Shown here: piece by piece, positions 10,629 through 20,699 of the stretch | How the letters are laid out: the number at the start of each line of letters is the position of its first letter | How positions within the stretch are numbered: position 1 is the first letter of the stretch | Origin: Oculatella sp. LEGE 06141 | GTDB lineage: Bacteria; Cyanobacteriota; Cyanobacteriia; Elainellales; Elainellaceae | Direction of reading: 5' to 3' | NCBI RefSeq assembly: GCF_015207605.1 | Contig: NZ_JADEWO010000040.1 | Location: 1 to 62,513 of the forward strand | DNA length: 62,513 bases | Translations under genes and position numbers: made by a program | Notes under the pieces: model-generated | Databases searched by the model: none | Told to the model about the DNA's origin: nothing | What the model saw: only the letters and a program-made list of their open reading frames with translations

Positions 10629-11666
10629 GTGAGACCTTCTTCTGTGAGTTATCTTGATTCAGATCGTCCCAAAATTCTAGTGGTTGATGATCATCCTTCC
10701 AGTCGGATGACTGCGGCTGCGCTGTTATCTGTCGAAGGATACGATGTAATCGAAGCAGATAGCGGCGTTGCTGCACTCCGTTGTATTACGCAAGTTAATC
10801 CTGACCTGATTTTGCTTGATGTGATGATGCCGGGGATGGATGGTTATGAGGTGTGTCGCTATCTTAAGCAAGATGAGCAGACCCGGCTCACCCCTGTTAT
10901 CTTCATCACTGCCTTAAACGATCGCCGCGCTCGTCTTCGCGGCATTGAAGCAGGGGGCGATGACTTTCTCACTAAACCATTTGACCAACTCGAACTGTCA
11001 GCCAGAGTGAAATCATTAATTCGGCAAAAACGACTCAATGAAGATCTAGACCACGCTGAGCAGGTTCTATTTTCCATTGCTCGCACCGTTGAAAGCCGCG
11101 ATCCCAATACGGGCGACCACTGTGAGCGGCTTGTGGTTCGCAGCAAAACCTTTGGCGAATTCCTTAACCTGTCGCGGCTAGAAATTCGCAACCTGATGTG
11201 GGGAGGCTATCTGCACGACATCGGCAAAGTGGGCATTCCTGATGCTGTGTTGTTAAAGCAGGGCAAGCTGACCCCAGATGAATGGGATGTGATGCGTCAG
11301 CATGTCGTCATTGGCGAGCAAATTTGTCAGCCGTTACGGACGATGCGAGGAGTTGTGCCGATCATTCGCCACCATCACGAGCGCTGGGATGGGTCTGGCT
11401 ATCCAGATGGGCTAATGGGCAACGATATCCCCTATCTTGCCCAAATCTTTCAGGTAATTGACATTTATGATGCGCTAACGAGCGATCGCCCTTATAAATG
11501 CGCCTTCTCTGCCGAGGAATCATTGGAAATTATGGCGGAAGAGGTGAAAAGGGGATGGCGTAATCCAGAGTTGATCGAGCAGTTTACCCAATTCATTCAG
11601 TCGAATGTTGAGGAAACGGCCAGTGTCGAAGCAATGCAGGATAAGGAACATGTGTTTGTGGATTAA
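10629..11666 (+). CDS. Response regulator with HD-GYP phosphodiesterase output domain
   Basis: The 345-residue protein starts with GTG. A receiver domain (about residues 14-130) keeps the acidic pair in VVDDHPSS, the phosphoacceptor Asp in LILLDVMMPGMDG, the Thr in VIFITAL and the Lys in FLTKPF. The HD-GYP domain follows (about 145-330) with YLHDIGKVGIPD, a double His in IIRHHHERWDGSGYPDGL and DIYDALTSDRPYK, so the metal-binding and GYP residues are intact. HD-GYP proteins hydrolyse cyclic di-GMP or related dinucleotides, so the regulator probably lowers that messenger when phosphorylated. No partner kinase is adjacent. It lies between glmM and glmU without clear functional linkage. Confidence 0.94.
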   Translation: MRPSSVSYLDSDRPKILVVDDHPSSRMTAAALLSVEGYDVIEADSGVAALRCITQVNPDLILLDVMMPGMDGYEVCRYLKQDEQTRLTPVIFITALNDRRARLRGIEAGGDDFLTKPFDQLELSARVKSLIRQKRLNEDLDHAEQVLFSIARTVESRDPNTGDHCERLVVRSKTFGEFLNLSRLEIRNLMWGGYLHDIGKVGIPDAVLLKQGKLTPDEWDVMRQHVVIGEQICQPLRTMRGVVPIIRHHHERWDGSGYPDGLMGNDIPYLAQIFQVIDIYDALTSDRPYKCAFSAEESLEIMAEEVKRGWRNPELIEQFTQFIQSNVEETASVEAMQDKEHVFVD

Positions 11667-11847
11667 GCACACCTGCTAATCCATGCAACCTGATCCATGC
11701 AACTTTGATGCAGTCGGCTCGGGGGGCGGCAATTTAGTACATCGCTGCAAGCATATTAAGCAGCAATGAATAATCAAAAACAAGCAGGGGCAAACGGCGT
11801 ATAACAGCCAGAAGCGCGATATACTCCGGTGGAGCAATCTGGTTTGT

Positions 11848-13239
11848 ATGAGCATGATAGCGGTAGCAATTCTGGCGGCTGGCCGTGGGACACGGATGAA
11901 ATCCCACTTACCTAAAGTCCTCCATTCCTTAGGGGGGCGATCGCTGGTTCAACGAGTTTTAGACAGTCTTTCTGACATCCAACCATCCCGACGGTTGGTG
12001 ATCATTGGATACGGTGGCGATGCTGTGCAAGATGCATTGCAGCTAGAGGCCGGGTTGGAATTTGTGTTGCAGACCGAACAACTGGGAACGGGTCATGCGG
12101 CACAGCAATTAATGCCTCATCTACAGGGGTTTGAAGGCGACCTGCTGATTCTGAATGGTGATGTGCCTCTTATTCGTCCGCAAACCATCAAGCTGTTGTT
12201 AGATACGCATCAGCAGGCGCAAAATGCCGCTACGATCCTAACGGCACACCTGCCCGATCCGAAAGGGTATGGACGGGTGTTTTGCGATGGGCAAAACATC
12301 GTGAAGCAGATTGTAGAAGATCGAGACTGCACGATGGCACAGAAGCAAAACCGACGAATTAATGCTGGTATTTATTGTTTCCGCTGGTCAGCGCTGGCAG
12401 AGATACTTCCTCAACTGCAATCGAACAACGATCAGCAGGAGTATTATTTGACCGACACAGTCAACTATCTGGAACCTGTGATGGCGGTTGATGTGGACGA
12501 CTACCAGGAAATTTTAGGAATTAACGATCGCAAGCAGTTAGCGTCTGCCTATGGCATTCTGCAAACGCGAGTCAAAGAAGATTGGATGGCCGCTGGGGTA
12601 ACGATGGTTGATCCAGACAGCATCACCATTGACGACGCGGTGCAGATTGCGCCCGATGTCATCATTGAACCGCAAACGCATCTGCGCGGCAAAACCTCGA
12701 TTCAGTCGGGTTGTCGCATTGGCCCCGGCAGCCTGGTGGAAAATAGCCAGATTGGTAAAAACGTAACGGTGCTGTACTCGGTGGTCACTGACAGTGTGGT
12801 TCAGGCTAACTCGCGTGTGGGTCCCTATGCCCACCTGCGCGGACGAGTGGAGGTAGGAGAAACCTGCCGCATTGGTAACTTTGTGGAGCTGAAAAATACC
12901 ACGCTGGGCGATCGCACCAACGTGGCTCATTTAAGCTATCTCGGAGATGCAACGGTGGGCACCCAGGTTAATGTGGGCGCAGGAACGATTACAGCCAACT
13001 ATGATGGCGTGAACAAGCATCCCACTGTAATTGGCGATCGCAGCAAAACCGGGTCGAACAGCGTTTTAGTTGCGCCGATTACTGTAGGTGCCGATGTTAC
13101 CGTTGCCGCAGGTTCCACCCTGACAGACGATGTACCGGATGATTCCCTGGCGATCGCTCGTGCTCGCCAGGTGGTCAAACCGGGCTGGCGTTTGCCAGAA
13201 GCGAAGAGTGACCAACAGAATAAGAAACCATCTGATTAG
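11848..13239 (+). CDS. glmU: Bifunctional GlmU: N-acetylglucosamine-1-phosphate uridyltransferase / glucosamine-1-phosphate acetyltransferase
   Basis: GlmU makes UDP-N-acetylglucosamine from glucosamine-1-phosphate, acetyl-CoA and UTP. The 463-residue protein has an N-terminal nucleotidyltransferase domain with [20 protein letters not shown] (residues 6-25), [10 protein letters not shown] and LNGDVPLI. The C-terminal half is a left-handed beta helix with hexapeptide repeats ([34 protein letters not shown]). ATG codons at 11848 and 11854 are both possible; the second gives the more usual N-terminus. The gene is followed by a strong terminator and acts in the same pathway as glmM. Confidence 0.96.
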   Translation: MSMIAVAILAAGRGTRMKSHLPKVLHSLGGRSLVQRVLDSLSDIQPSRRLVIIGYGGDAVQDALQLEAGLEFVLQTEQLGTGHAAQQLMPHLQGFEGDLLILNGDVPLIRPQTIKLLLDTHQQAQNAATILTAHLPDPKGYGRVFCDGQNIVKQIVEDRDCTMAQKQNRRINAGIYCFRWSALAEILPQLQSNNDQQEYYLTDTVNYLEPVMAVDVDDYQEILGINDRKQLASAYGILQTRVKEDWMAAGVTMVDPDSITIDDAVQIAPDVIIEPQTHLRGKTSIQSGCRIGPGSLVENSQIGKNVTVLYSVVTDSVVQANSRVGPYAHLRGRVEVGETCRIGNFVELKNTTLGDRTNVAHLSYLGDATVGTQVNVGAGTITANYDGVNKHPTVIGDRSKTGSNSVLVAPITVGADVTVAAGSTLTDDVPDDSLAIARARQVVKPGWRLPEAKSDQQNKKPSD

Positions 13240-13265
13240 GGCAACCGCCAGTGCTGCCCAATCAA

Positions 13266-13306
13266 AAACCCGTGTTGGTGATTTAGATGCTGACCAACAC
13301 GGGTTT
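13266..13306. terminator. Intrinsic terminator between convergent glmU and sir
   Basis: A perfect 14-bp stem (AAACCCGTGTTGGT with its complement) encloses a 13-base loop. It has A residues on the left and T residues on the right, so it can end transcription from both directions. Confidence 0.85.
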
Positions 13307-13322
13307 AATATCTAGATTCGGC

Positions 13323-15251
13323 TTAGTTCAGCGTGTCTAAATATGCCTCAAGCGCTGCATGAACCAGCTCAGTCATCGGTTTACCCTGGCTCACCGAGGC
13401 CGATTTGAGGCGATCGTACATCTCATTTCGTACCCCAATGCGGTGACTGGATTTAATGCTAACCGCACCCTGTTTATAGCTAGTAGCAAACTGCCGTAGC
13501 GCCTCTAACCCAACCCGATTGCAAAAATCTCCAAAGCTTTCTGGCTCAGAGTGGCGCGCTTGCTCCTGCTTGAAGTAGACCAGCAGCGGCTCCAGAGTCG
13601 CCTCTAAATCGTCAATCTTCATGCTGTTGAGATAGGGTTCCGCCAGCCGAGTCTGGTTTGGACTGGCCCCGAGCCAGACCTGGTAGGCATCAGGTGCTTG
13701 CCCCACCAACCCTAGCTCCGCCAGGTAAGGACGGGCACAGCCGTTGGGGCACCCCGTCATCCGGGTAACAAAATGCTCTTGCTCTAGACCCAGCCGATCG
13801 AGCAGGGCACGGATGCGATCGAGAATGCTGGGCAGCACTCGCTCGGACTCGGCAATCGCTAGACCACAGGTCGGCAGGGCAGGGCAGGCCATTGAGTAAC
13901 GAACGAGCGGATCGATTTCCGTTTCTTTTTTAACGCCGCACCGATCGAGAATTTGCTGAATGTCCCACTGCTGTTCTGGCTCAATCTCAGTAATCACTAA
14001 ATTGTGATTGGGCGTGAGATACATGGGTAGGGCAAATTGCTGCTCGATTTCTCGCAGCGCCGTTTTTAGTTTGAATGAGCCGTCGTCTTTAACGCGGCCA
14101 TTTTCAATAGAAATTCCGAGAAACTTCTTGCCGTCGCCCTGGTCGTGCCACCCCAGATAATCCTCGTACTTAAATTCTGGCAATGGCTTAAACGGCTCAA
14201 TGGGTTTACCAAAGTAGCCCTCTACTGCTTCCCGGAATTTATCAACGCCCCAGTCGTGGATCAAGTACTTCATGCGAGCATGACGACGGTTGGCGCGATC
14301 GCCATAGTCTCGCTGAGTGGCAACGATCGCCTTCACCAGGTCATAAACATCGTCTTTGTCTACATAACCAATGGGATCAGCAATCCGGGCAAAGGTTTCT
14401 TCCTTGTTGTGCGTGCGACCCAGTCCACCCCCTGCATACACATCAAACCCCTGCAACTCCCCTTTATCGTTAGTGATAACGACCAGGCTGACATCTTGAG
14501 AAAACAGGTCAACCGAATTATCGCCGGGAACCGTGACCGCGCACTTAAACTTACGCGGCATGTAGTGAGTACCGTAAAGCGGTTCCTCCCCTTCATGCAC
14601 CAGCGTGCCGTTGCCGTTGCGCTGCCGAGCTGCAACCACCTCTGGATTTTCCTCCGCCGTGATTGCTTTTTCGCCATCCAGCCAGATTTCGTAATAGGCA
14701 CCTGTTTGCGGTGTCAACAGTTGAGCGACCGACTCGGCATATTGCTGGGCATAGGCATACTCTGGACGGTTCTTGTACGGAGCAGGGGGAGCCATGACGT
14801 TACGGTTAATGTCACCGCAGGCACCCAACGTAGACCCCATATTCTGAATGATGGTGGCGATCGCCGTTTTCAAATGGCGCTTCAAGATGCCATGAATTTG
14901 AAACCCCTGGCGCGTGGTGACTCTGAGCGTGCCGTTACCGTACTCATCGGCCATGCGATCGAGCGCAAGATAAAGCTGTGGCGGAATAAAACCAGCCGGA
15001 TTTCGAGTCCGTAACATGAACTGGTAATCTTTTTCCTGCCCCTTCACCCGATTGTCTCGGTTATCTTGCTGGTAGGAACCGTGGAATTTAAGAATCTGAA
15101 TCCCATCTTCACTGAAGTGGGTCGTATCTTGCAGAATTTCGGTGGCAACAGGCTCACGCAGAGCGTTACTGCGTTCTTTGAGGCCCTCAACTTTAGATAC
15201 TTTTTTGGGCGGTTGTGAGGTCGTGGAAGAAGGTACGGGAGTTTTAACCAT
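13323..15251 (-). CDS. sir: Ferredoxin-sulfite reductase
   Basis: The enzyme reduces sulfite to sulfide with six electrons from ferredoxin, using siroheme coupled to a 4Fe-4S cluster. The 642-residue protein holds the four cluster cysteines in two pairs: CPALPTC near residue 455 and [11 protein letters not shown] near 500. It also has the siroheme/substrate elements [13 protein letters not shown] and [16 protein letters not shown] 15251 (MVKTPVPS) is the start; the codon before it is TTG. The last 40 residues ([18 protein letters not shown] then [16 protein letters not shown]) look like a ribbon-helix-helix segment and may be DNA-contacting. The gene converges on glmU. Its sulfide product is the substrate of cysK at 27.1 kb. 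Confidence 0.95.
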   Translation of the reverse strand: MVKTPVPSSTTSQPPKKVSKVEGLKERSNALREPVATEILQDTTHFSEDGIQILKFHGSYQQDNRDNRVKGQEKDYQFMLRTRNPAGFIPPQLYLALDRMADEYGNGTLRVTTRQGFQIHGILKRHLKTAIATIIQNMGSTLGACGDINRNVMAPPAPYKNRPEYAYAQQYAESVAQLLTPQTGAYYEIWLDGEKAITAEENPEVVAARQRNGNGTLVHEGEEPLYGTHYMPRKFKCAVTVPGDNSVDLFSQDVSLVVITNDKGELQGFDVYAGGGLGRTHNKEETFARIADPIGYVDKDDVYDLVKAIVATQRDYGDRANRRHARMKYLIHDWGVDKFREAVEGYFGKPIEPFKPLPEFKYEDYLGWHDQGDGKKFLGISIENGRVKDDGSFKLKTALREIEQQFALPMYLTPNHNLVITEIEPEQQWDIQQILDRCGVKKETEIDPLVRYSMACPALPTCGLAIAESERVLPSILDRIRALLDRLGLEQEHFVTRMTGCPNGCARPYLAELGLVGQAPDAYQVWLGASPNQTRLAEPYLNSMKIDDLEATLEPLLVYFKQEQARHSEPESFGDFCNRVGLEALRQFATSYKQGAVSIKSSHRIGVRNEMYDRLKSASVSQGKPMTELVHAALEAYLDTLN

Positions 15252-15394
15252 CAATGCTACCAGGCGGACTCTACTCTCTACAGATTTTTCCGGTAATCCG
15301 GTCGGAATTAAGGTGAATTTAATAGTCCAATCTTAGCATCGCATCCTCAAGACGAATTGCCTTAGATCGTCAGGAAAAGTTTTAAATTGTAAAA

Positions 15395-15420
15395 CAGCCC
15401 CCAGTCAAAACTAGAGGCTG
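15395..15420 (-). terminator. Probable terminator of the downstream-reading beta-barrel gene
   Basis: An 11-position stem with two mismatches (CAGCCCCCAGT against ACTAGAGGCTG) has a 4-base loop. On the minus strand it is followed by a TGTTTT run. It lies about 150 bases beyond the stop of the 15573-16091 gene, and also upstream of sir. Confidence 0.5.
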
Positions 15421-15442
15421 ATAGTGTTTATTCTACAGAAGG

Positions 15443-15522
15443 CCAGGGCAGGTTGGGAGAGAATTGATCGGCCAGGTCGTTGGAGTTACCGCACCATCAG
15501 GCGATCGCAAACCCTGCCCTGG
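15443..15522. repeat. Inverted repeat CCAGGGCAGG, 57-base spacing
   Basis: The left arm CCAGGGCAGGTT and the right arm AACCCTGCCCTGG pair over about 12 bases, with one bulge. It lies just downstream of the beta-barrel gene and has no T-run, so its role (RNA stability or a protein site) is open. Confidence 0.45.
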
Positions 15523-15572
15523 TTGAACTCATGTTCACACCGTTGACTGAGCAAGGTGACTAAGAAAGGGGC

Positions 15573-16091
15573 TTAGAATCGGTAGCCTGCACCGGCCTGT
15601 AAGCTAACTGCCGCGTTGGAGTTGTTTTGGAACGCGTCGATTCCGAGCTTCACGTCACCGTAGAGAACGAGGTTTCTCAGGACAGAGGATTCAACACCGG
15701 TGGTTAGCACCACAGAGTCCTGATTGCCCAGGGGAGTGCCCCGGCCATCGTTTTCGACGAAGGAGTAGCCTGCACCAGCGTAGACGTTCGTGTTGCGGGC
15801 AACGGGCAAATCGTAGGTGAGCAGAGGCATGATAGCGCTGTTGTCATCGCTGAAGAGGACGGCACCACGCACAGAGACTGGAGCCACGGGCAGGTCAACA
15901 CGACCTTGAATGTTGCCACCGATGTCTGTGTCTTCGTTTAAGCCAGCAGCGACACCCGCGCCAACGTAGCTTCCATCCATGCCGCGAGTAGGAACGGTTT
16001 GGGCTGATGCAGAGCTAGCAAGGAAACCAGAGGCCAGCGCAACAGCAGATAGAACAGAAAGAGTTGCAGCGATTTTTTGAGAGAATTTCAT
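15573..16091 (-). CDS. Small secreted beta-barrel (OmpA-like/porin-like) protein
   Basis: This 172-residue protein starts at ATG 16091, preceded by an AGGA box; an upstream frame extension has no such site. Residues 1-30 form a signal peptide (MKFSQKIAATLSVLSAVALA... ending ASSASAQ). The rest is made of short alternating strands with Gly/Val/Tyr patterns (SYVGAGVAAGLNE, VYAGAGYSFVEN, LVLYGDVKLGIDAF) and ends in GAGYRF, a terminal aromatic typical of outer-membrane beta-barrels. This suggests an eight-strand barrel. No specific function can be given. It has a long upstream intergenic region of about 600 bases. Confidence 0.78.
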   Translation of the reverse strand: MKFSQKIAATLSVLSAVALASGFLASSASAQTVPTRGMDGSYVGAGVAAGLNEDTDIGGNIQGRVDLPVAPVSVRGAVLFSDDNSAIMPLLTYDLPVARNTNVYAGAGYSFVENDGRGTPLGNQDSVVLTTGVESSVLRNLVLYGDVKLGIDAFQNNSNAAVSLQAGAGYRF

Positions 16092-16589
16092 GGTAATTTC
16101 CTGGAGAATTAGACGTTTCAATTTCAGGGCAACTAGACGTACTGAACCGATCGCAAACCTGTTGTTTTTGTGCATTTCATTCAACACGTTTGCAGTAACT
16201 ATCGAGAGGTTCAGATCGGTTTTGTCATCATTCTGTTGGCGGTTCATTAACCTTAGAAGTTTGAACTTGTTGGGTTAATGGTGACTTCGCTCTCGATACT
16301 TCTGTTATAGTTTTTCGCAATGGAACCTGTTGGGGTGGAATGGGCTGTTTGCAAACTGTCACACACAACTGGTTTCAAAAACCGTAACGAATGTCGCCAG
16401 CTCGTTGTTTCGAGGGGTTCTTCGGACGTGAAGATTAGCAGAATGTTCCCAGCCAAACGGGTGAAAAACGGCTTATTTACTAAAGGCAAGTGGGCTATTT
16501 TTATTCTAATTAATATCATCAGTCTTAATAGGGGCGATCGCATTTCAAACGAGCAATGTTTTGCAGTAAGCCCTATAAAAAAGAAATAA
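16092..16589. other. AT-rich intergenic region upstream of the beta-barrel gene
   Basis: About 500 bases hold no convincing gene. Overlapping frames exist on both strands (16253-16606 and 16320-16589), but they lack ribosome binding sites and family resemblance. The long AT-rich leader may carry regulation of the barrel gene. Confidence 0.45.
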
Positions 16590-16627
16590 AAAAAGGGGAA
16601 AGGCATTAATATCCCTTTCCCCTTTTT
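16590..16627 (-). terminator. Intrinsic terminator downstream of the 16707-17594 gene
   Basis: A perfect 14-bp stem (AAAAAGGGGAAAGG with its complement) has a 10-base loop, A-rich on the left and T5 on the right, so it works on both strands. It lies 80 bases past the stop of the minus-strand gene. Confidence 0.85.
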
Positions 16628-16706
16628 GCCGTAGCAATTAAACGCAAAGTGTGAGATCGTCCAGGTTAATAGAAAGCCAGTTGAGGCGTTTTGTTCCTAA
16701 CGAGGC

Positions 16707-17594
16707 TTAAATTTCTGCGACAGCCCGTTCGATCAGACGACGAGACAAGGTTTGGATGCCCGTATGCTCGTAGTATTTGACATACATATCCAGAAACGCA
16801 CCGAGATAGTCTAATTTGTCTTTGGAAATTTCGACAAATCGTTCCAGGTTGTTCACTACTTTGTCGGGGGTGAGGTTGTGAGAGGCGACAAAGTGCTGCA
16901 TCCAACCCTTAGTAGAGTCAAAACTCTGAGTAATAAAGCTCAGTTGGCCGGATGGATCTCCGCCTGGAATCAAGGGACTAACCGCCTTGAAGGTCTGGTT
17001 TTGCTGCAAGTCAGATGGACTCATCTGCTTGACAAACGACAGAGCTTTAAGCGCAAAATCGGGGCCAAGCGGCACCAGACCATCAAAGCAAACCAGTGCA
17101 GCCATTCGCATTAGCGATTCGCCGCTGTAGTCTTTCAAGGCTGCAAGGAAGTCGCCAATACTGTCTCCGGGGATGCCGTTGATTTGGCAAAAGGCCACCA
17201 GTTCAACCACCAGTTTGACGGTAAGGTCAATGCTCTGTGCCCGTTCCGGCTTAGGAGTGAGGTTTTTGAGGAAGCCGAGAAAGGAGACATCTTGCCCCAC
17301 TTTATTTGCCAGAGCAGCCGTACCCAGCGCCCCCGATGCAGAATCAACCGTTTGATAAAGCCATAGCGCTCGCTGGTAGCCCTGGGACTTGTCGTTGTAG
17401 AGGGTGACGGCGCGATCGCCAATTTGCTGAATCAGTTTTTCATCGGTTTCACCAGTGACGCTGCGAATGGTGTTTTCAAAGCCAGTCAAGTTTTGCCACT
17501 GACCGGGAACCACAAAATCCAATGACTTTAATGCTTTAACGGTTAAACCACCCGTGGGCAGCTTATCGACCAATTCATAAATGGAGTTACTCAC
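16707..17594 (-). CDS. Conserved hypothetical protein, all-helical
   Basis: The 295-residue protein was not recognised as a named family. It looks soluble and mainly helical, with no signal peptide, membrane segment or cysteine motif. Segments such as LIQQIGDRAVTLYNDKSQGYQRALWLYQTVDSASGAL and IEISKDKL-type C-terminal helices suggest a repeat-helical scaffold. ATG 17594 is preceded by a GGAG box. A lipoprotein gene lies 54 bases upstream on the same strand, so the two may be co-transcribed. It ends before a strong terminator. Confidence 0.7.
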   Translation of the reverse strand: MSNSIYELVDKLPTGGLTVKALKSLDFVVPGQWQNLTGFENTIRSVTGETDEKLIQQIGDRAVTLYNDKSQGYQRALWLYQTVDSASGALGTAALANKVGQDVSFLGFLKNLTPKPERAQSIDLTVKLVVELVAFCQINGIPGDSIGDFLAALKDYSGESLMRMAALVCFDGLVPLGPDFALKALSFVKQMSPSDLQQNQTFKAVSPLIPGGDPSGQLSFITQSFDSTKGWMQHFVASHNLTPDKVVNNLERFVEISKDKLDYLGAFLDMYVKYYEHTGIQTLSRRLIERAVAEI

Positions 17595-17648
17595 AGTCAG
17601 ATCCTTTGGGAGGGTTGCAGTGTTGAAGTGCGATCGGCTCAGGGGAGC

Positions 17649-18161
17649 TTATTGCAAATTCGCGAGGCCGTTCAGGTCAAATTTTTCAATCCAGGCGGCT
17701 CGGTCTTCTTGGGTAAAGGAGGGCGCGCGCGACAGCACCTTTACCTGGTAGCGATCGCCCACCAGAATGGCGGTTGCGGTTTGACCCTGTTCCACTGCTG
17801 GATAGGTTGCGATCGTTTCGGTACTGCTCTGAAATTTATCGGCGGCACCGCTACCTGTCGTGTCGCTAATGGCTAGCATGGCGACATTGACCCCGTCCTG
17901 GTTCACTTTGTATTCGGCAAAGCCCTGTTTTTCTTGGGCTGGCACAATCTCGTAGCCTTCTACCGAGCGGGGGAAGAACTGATTAAAGCTGCCGCCTTTC
18001 TGCGCGTCTGGATCGACCGCTGGAGGCGCACCTTTTTGAGTGGTTTCTTCTTGAGTTTGGGCAAATCGAGACGGCTCCTGGGGGGAGCTGCACGCCGAGA
18101 CTAACAGCAGCAAGCTAAGCAGCAGCGGAGCAAGAACCCGCTGCCAACGGACAGAAACCAT
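17649..18161 (-). CDS. Predicted lipoprotein of unknown function
   Basis: The start was placed at ATG 18161, because AGGAG lies six bases before it; ATG 18167 is too close to that box. The 170-residue protein has a lipoprotein signal (LLLSLLLLVSAC, cysteine near residue 22), an acidic and Gln-rich linker, then a folded part (FPRSVEGYEIVPAQEKQGFAEYKV, VAMLAISDTTGSGAADKF, ILVGDRYQVKVLSRAP). The domain resembles small stress-type beta proteins, but no family is assigned. It reads towards the hypothetical gene at 16707-17594 with a 54-base gap. Confidence 0.75.
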   Translation of the reverse strand: MVSVRWQRVLAPLLLSLLLLVSACSSPQEPSRFAQTQEETTQKGAPPAVDPDAQKGGSFNQFFPRSVEGYEIVPAQEKQGFAEYKVNQDGVNVAMLAISDTTGSGAADKFQSSTETIATYPAVEQGQTATAILVGDRYQVKVLSRAPSFTQEDRAAWIEKFDLNGLANLQ

Positions 18162-18630
18162 ATACATCTCCTGTTGCAAAACAAATCCTCTGTTATTCTC
18201 GCTTGAGTGGATAAGTGATGCCCAGGATTCGGTAACGTTTATTCTTGGTATTCGAGACACGCCTGAAATACTAGAACTAGAAGCCGCAACGGAATTTATC
18301 AGGCTGTATTTAGATCAATTGGACAAAGCAAGGACGTGAACAATCCAACCGTAATTGAGCGATAGAAGAACGGGCTGACTTGCAGCGGTTACTGGTTAGT
18401 GATTGGGTAAGCCACAGTCCTATGAAACTGGCTGTCATGTTGCAGGTTTTGCCATCCCCAGACTCTTTACGTAGGCTCTGAATCGATCGCCCACATTTCT
18501 TGAATGCATTGCCCCCAAGCAACTTTGGTTGAATGTGTGCCTCTTTACAGTTTTATCGAGTCGCTATTTCTAGGATTTGGTTGTCCGGCTTCAGCTTTTC
18601 TTAATAATTTATAGCCAGGGTAAATCCTCA
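18162..18630. other. Divergent intergenic region, nothing recognised
   Basis: These 469 bases separate the lipoprotein gene (minus) from the symporter gene (plus). No RNA gene, repeat or operator was seen. A 70-codon minus-strand frame at 18310-18522 has no coding character. Confidence 0.45.
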
Positions 18631-20121
18631 ATGACAGACAGAATCCTGTTTTGGGGCATCTTGATTTTTCTCTTCTTGATGCTCGGTGTTGGAGTGTATA
18701 CATCAAAGAAAATTAAAGGGGACAGCGTTAACTATATCGTTGCAGGACGGGGACTGTTGCTGCCACTGGCAACGGCGACGCTCATGGCTCAATCCGTCGA
18801 TTCCAACGCAACGTTGGGCAACACAGATTTGGCGGCTGAATTTGGGTTTTGGGCTGGGGCAGCATTACCGATTGGACTGGCTCTCTGTTTGTTTTTGACG
18901 GGTTTATTTTTTGCTAAACCATTGAACCGTTTAGGGCTAATTACGCTGCCAGACTTTTACCGTTTGAAATATGGTCGGCTGACTGAGCTTATCGCCTCTA
19001 TTGTGATGGTACTTAGCTTTTCATTCCTGCTGGCAGGCAACCTGGTGGCGGGTGGATTTCTGTTCCAAACGTTTTTGGGAACGAGCTACATCGCAGGTGT
19101 GATGATCATTGCCATTATCATCTTCATTTACACGGTGGCAGGTGGACTGTTTGCCGTTGCCTACACAGACGCGATTCAGGTCTTGGTGGCCTTCATTGGT
19201 TCAGTTGCGCTGATTCTGTATATCGGTTTCACGTTTGGAATTAACATTCCCAACGGCAATGGGCCATTTGCCTTTGAACAGCTTGCCGATCCGCAGGCCG
19301 GAGCCCTGGTGAACTGGGCGACGCTGTTTGCGCTGGGGCTGGGTGATATTGTGGCGATCGACTTTATGGAACGTGTATTTGCGGCTGATAGCCCACAAAC
19401 GGCACAACGAGCCTGTTTCATGGGATCGATCGGCACCATCATCATTGGTGTGCCATTTTCAATTGTGGCGCTTTCTGCGAATCAAATTCTAGAGCAAGTG
19501 GGGGTCACAGCCGACGGGCCAGTGCTGTATGCATTGCTGCAAAATGTGATTCCGCCTGTCATTGCAATGGTGGTGCTGGCTGGAATTGTGTCTGCTTCGC
19601 TCTCAACGGGGGATGGCGCTATTTTGGGAACGTCTTCTGTGTTGGCTCAAAACGTGTTTGGCGTGAGGGAAACGGGCGATCGCATCGGGGGTGATAGGCT
19701 GTTGCTCATGACTCGCCTGATGGCGATTCCCATTACACTGTTGGGAATTTTCTTTGCCCTGCGGGTGCCTCAAACTGGGGTGCTGCTTTTGCTGGCGTTT
19801 GACATTGGGTTTGCAGGGTTATTGGTACCATTGGCGGGTGGGCTGTATTGGCCCAAGGCGACCATGCCAGCGGCGATCGCCTGTATCCTGACTGGCTCTA
19901 CATCGCGACTGGTGCTGTTTGCGCTCATGCCCGTTACCTTTGGCATTGAGAACACGCTGCTGTATATTCCCAATGATATTTTTACCAGCGAGTTTGATGG
20001 TATTCCTACCCTGCTGAGTCCATTGATTGGGTTGGCGGTGTTTGTCATTACTTCCCACTTAACGTACCGGGGTGTGGGAACAGCCGATCGCTCGAAGCAG
20101 CGTGAATTGCAGCAGTTGTAA
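18631..20121 (+). CDS. Sodium:solute symporter (SSS family)
   Basis: The 496-residue inner-membrane protein starts at ATG 18631 (MTDRILFWG), preceded by CAGGG; the frame extends upstream but without support. About 13 hydrophobic segments are visible. Family features are the first helix followed by GRGLLLPLATATLMAQSVDSNATLGNTD, the GLITLPDFYRLKYG loop, VAGGLFAVAYTDAIQV and GIVSASLSTGDGAILGTSSVLAQN, where the Ser/Thr residues belong to the sodium site. The substrate is not readable; proline, pantothenate or another small solute are options. The stop is 10 bases from the convergent mug gene. Confidence 0.9.
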   Translation: MTDRILFWGILIFLFLMLGVGVYTSKKIKGDSVNYIVAGRGLLLPLATATLMAQSVDSNATLGNTDLAAEFGFWAGAALPIGLALCLFLTGLFFAKPLNRLGLITLPDFYRLKYGRLTELIASIVMVLSFSFLLAGNLVAGGFLFQTFLGTSYIAGVMIIAIIIFIYTVAGGLFAVAYTDAIQVLVAFIGSVALILYIGFTFGINIPNGNGPFAFEQLADPQAGALVNWATLFALGLGDIVAIDFMERVFAADSPQTAQRACFMGSIGTIIIGVPFSIVALSANQILEQVGVTADGPVLYALLQNVIPPVIAMVVLAGIVSASLSTGDGAILGTSSVLAQNVFGVRETGDRIGGDRLLLMTRLMAIPITLLGIFFALRVPQTGVLLLLAFDIGFAGLLVPLAGGLYWPKATMPAAIACILTGSTSRLVLFALMPVTFGIENTLLYIPNDIFTSEFDGIPTLLSPLIGLAVFVITSHLTYRGVGTADRSKQRELQQL

Positions 20122-20131
20122 CCCATAGGGG

Positions 20132-20683
20132 CTAGCCAACGGCCAGCAGCAATTCTCGATACACCCGTTTGAGATCGTCAATTTGATAATGGGCATTTAA
20201 GCCGCTGGGATTGGGTAACACCCAGATTGTGGCACTATGCAATGGTTCATCTTGTCGCCCCACGATCGCCTTGGGTCGCTTAAATGCAGTGCGATAGGCG
20301 CTAATTCCCAATATGGCTAAATACCGGGGTTGATAGCGCTCAACTTTGGTAGCCAGAGATTGCTGTCCGGCAATCAGTTCTGCATGGGTCAGCTGATCGG
20401 CGGTTGCGGTTGCCCGATCGGCGATGTTGGTGAGTCCATATCCCAATTGCAGCAGATCACGATCTTCAAATGGAGAGAATAATCGGTCGGTAAAGCCTGC
20501 CACATGTAGCGATCGCCAAAAGCGGTTTCCGGGACGGGCAAAGTGATGCCCAACAGCGGCACTGTAAAGGCTGGGATTAATGCCGCAAAATAGCACCTGC
20601 AAATGGGGAGCAATGATATCGGGGATGGTGGTACCGTAGGCCGCTTGAATTTCGGCTTTAGTTGGTTTTTGGGGAAGAGACAT
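20132..20683 (-). CDS. mug: Mismatch-specific uracil/thymine DNA glycosylase (Mug/TDG type)
   Basis: The enzyme removes uracil (or thymine) from G:U and G:T mispairs in double-stranded DNA. The 183-residue protein has the family-2 signature VLFCGINPSLYSAAVGHHFARPGNRFWRSL. The catalytic Asn lies in GINPS. The second motif (LPNPSGLNAHY) near residue 160 contacts the opposite strand. The start is taken at ATG 20683 (MSLPQKPTK); an upstream TTG is possible but weaker. It converges on the symporter gene with a 10-base gap. Confidence 0.9.
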   Translation of the reverse strand: MSLPQKPTKAEIQAAYGTTIPDIIAPHLQVLFCGINPSLYSAAVGHHFARPGNRFWRSLHVAGFTDRLFSPFEDRDLLQLGYGLTNIADRATATADQLTHAELIAGQQSLATKVERYQPRYLAILGISAYRTAFKRPKAIVGRQDEPLHSATIWVLPNPSGLNAHYQIDDLKRVYRELLLAVG

Positions 20684-20699
20684 AACCACACTACAAAAC

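Noticed and set aside
14145-15014. 289-codon plus-strand frame opposite sir
   Set aside because: It lies entirely inside sir on the other strand; sir has full cysteine motifs.
16253-16606. Overlapping frames on both strands in the AT-rich gap before the barrel gene
   Set aside because: Low-complexity, lacking a start site, and overlapping a terminator stem.
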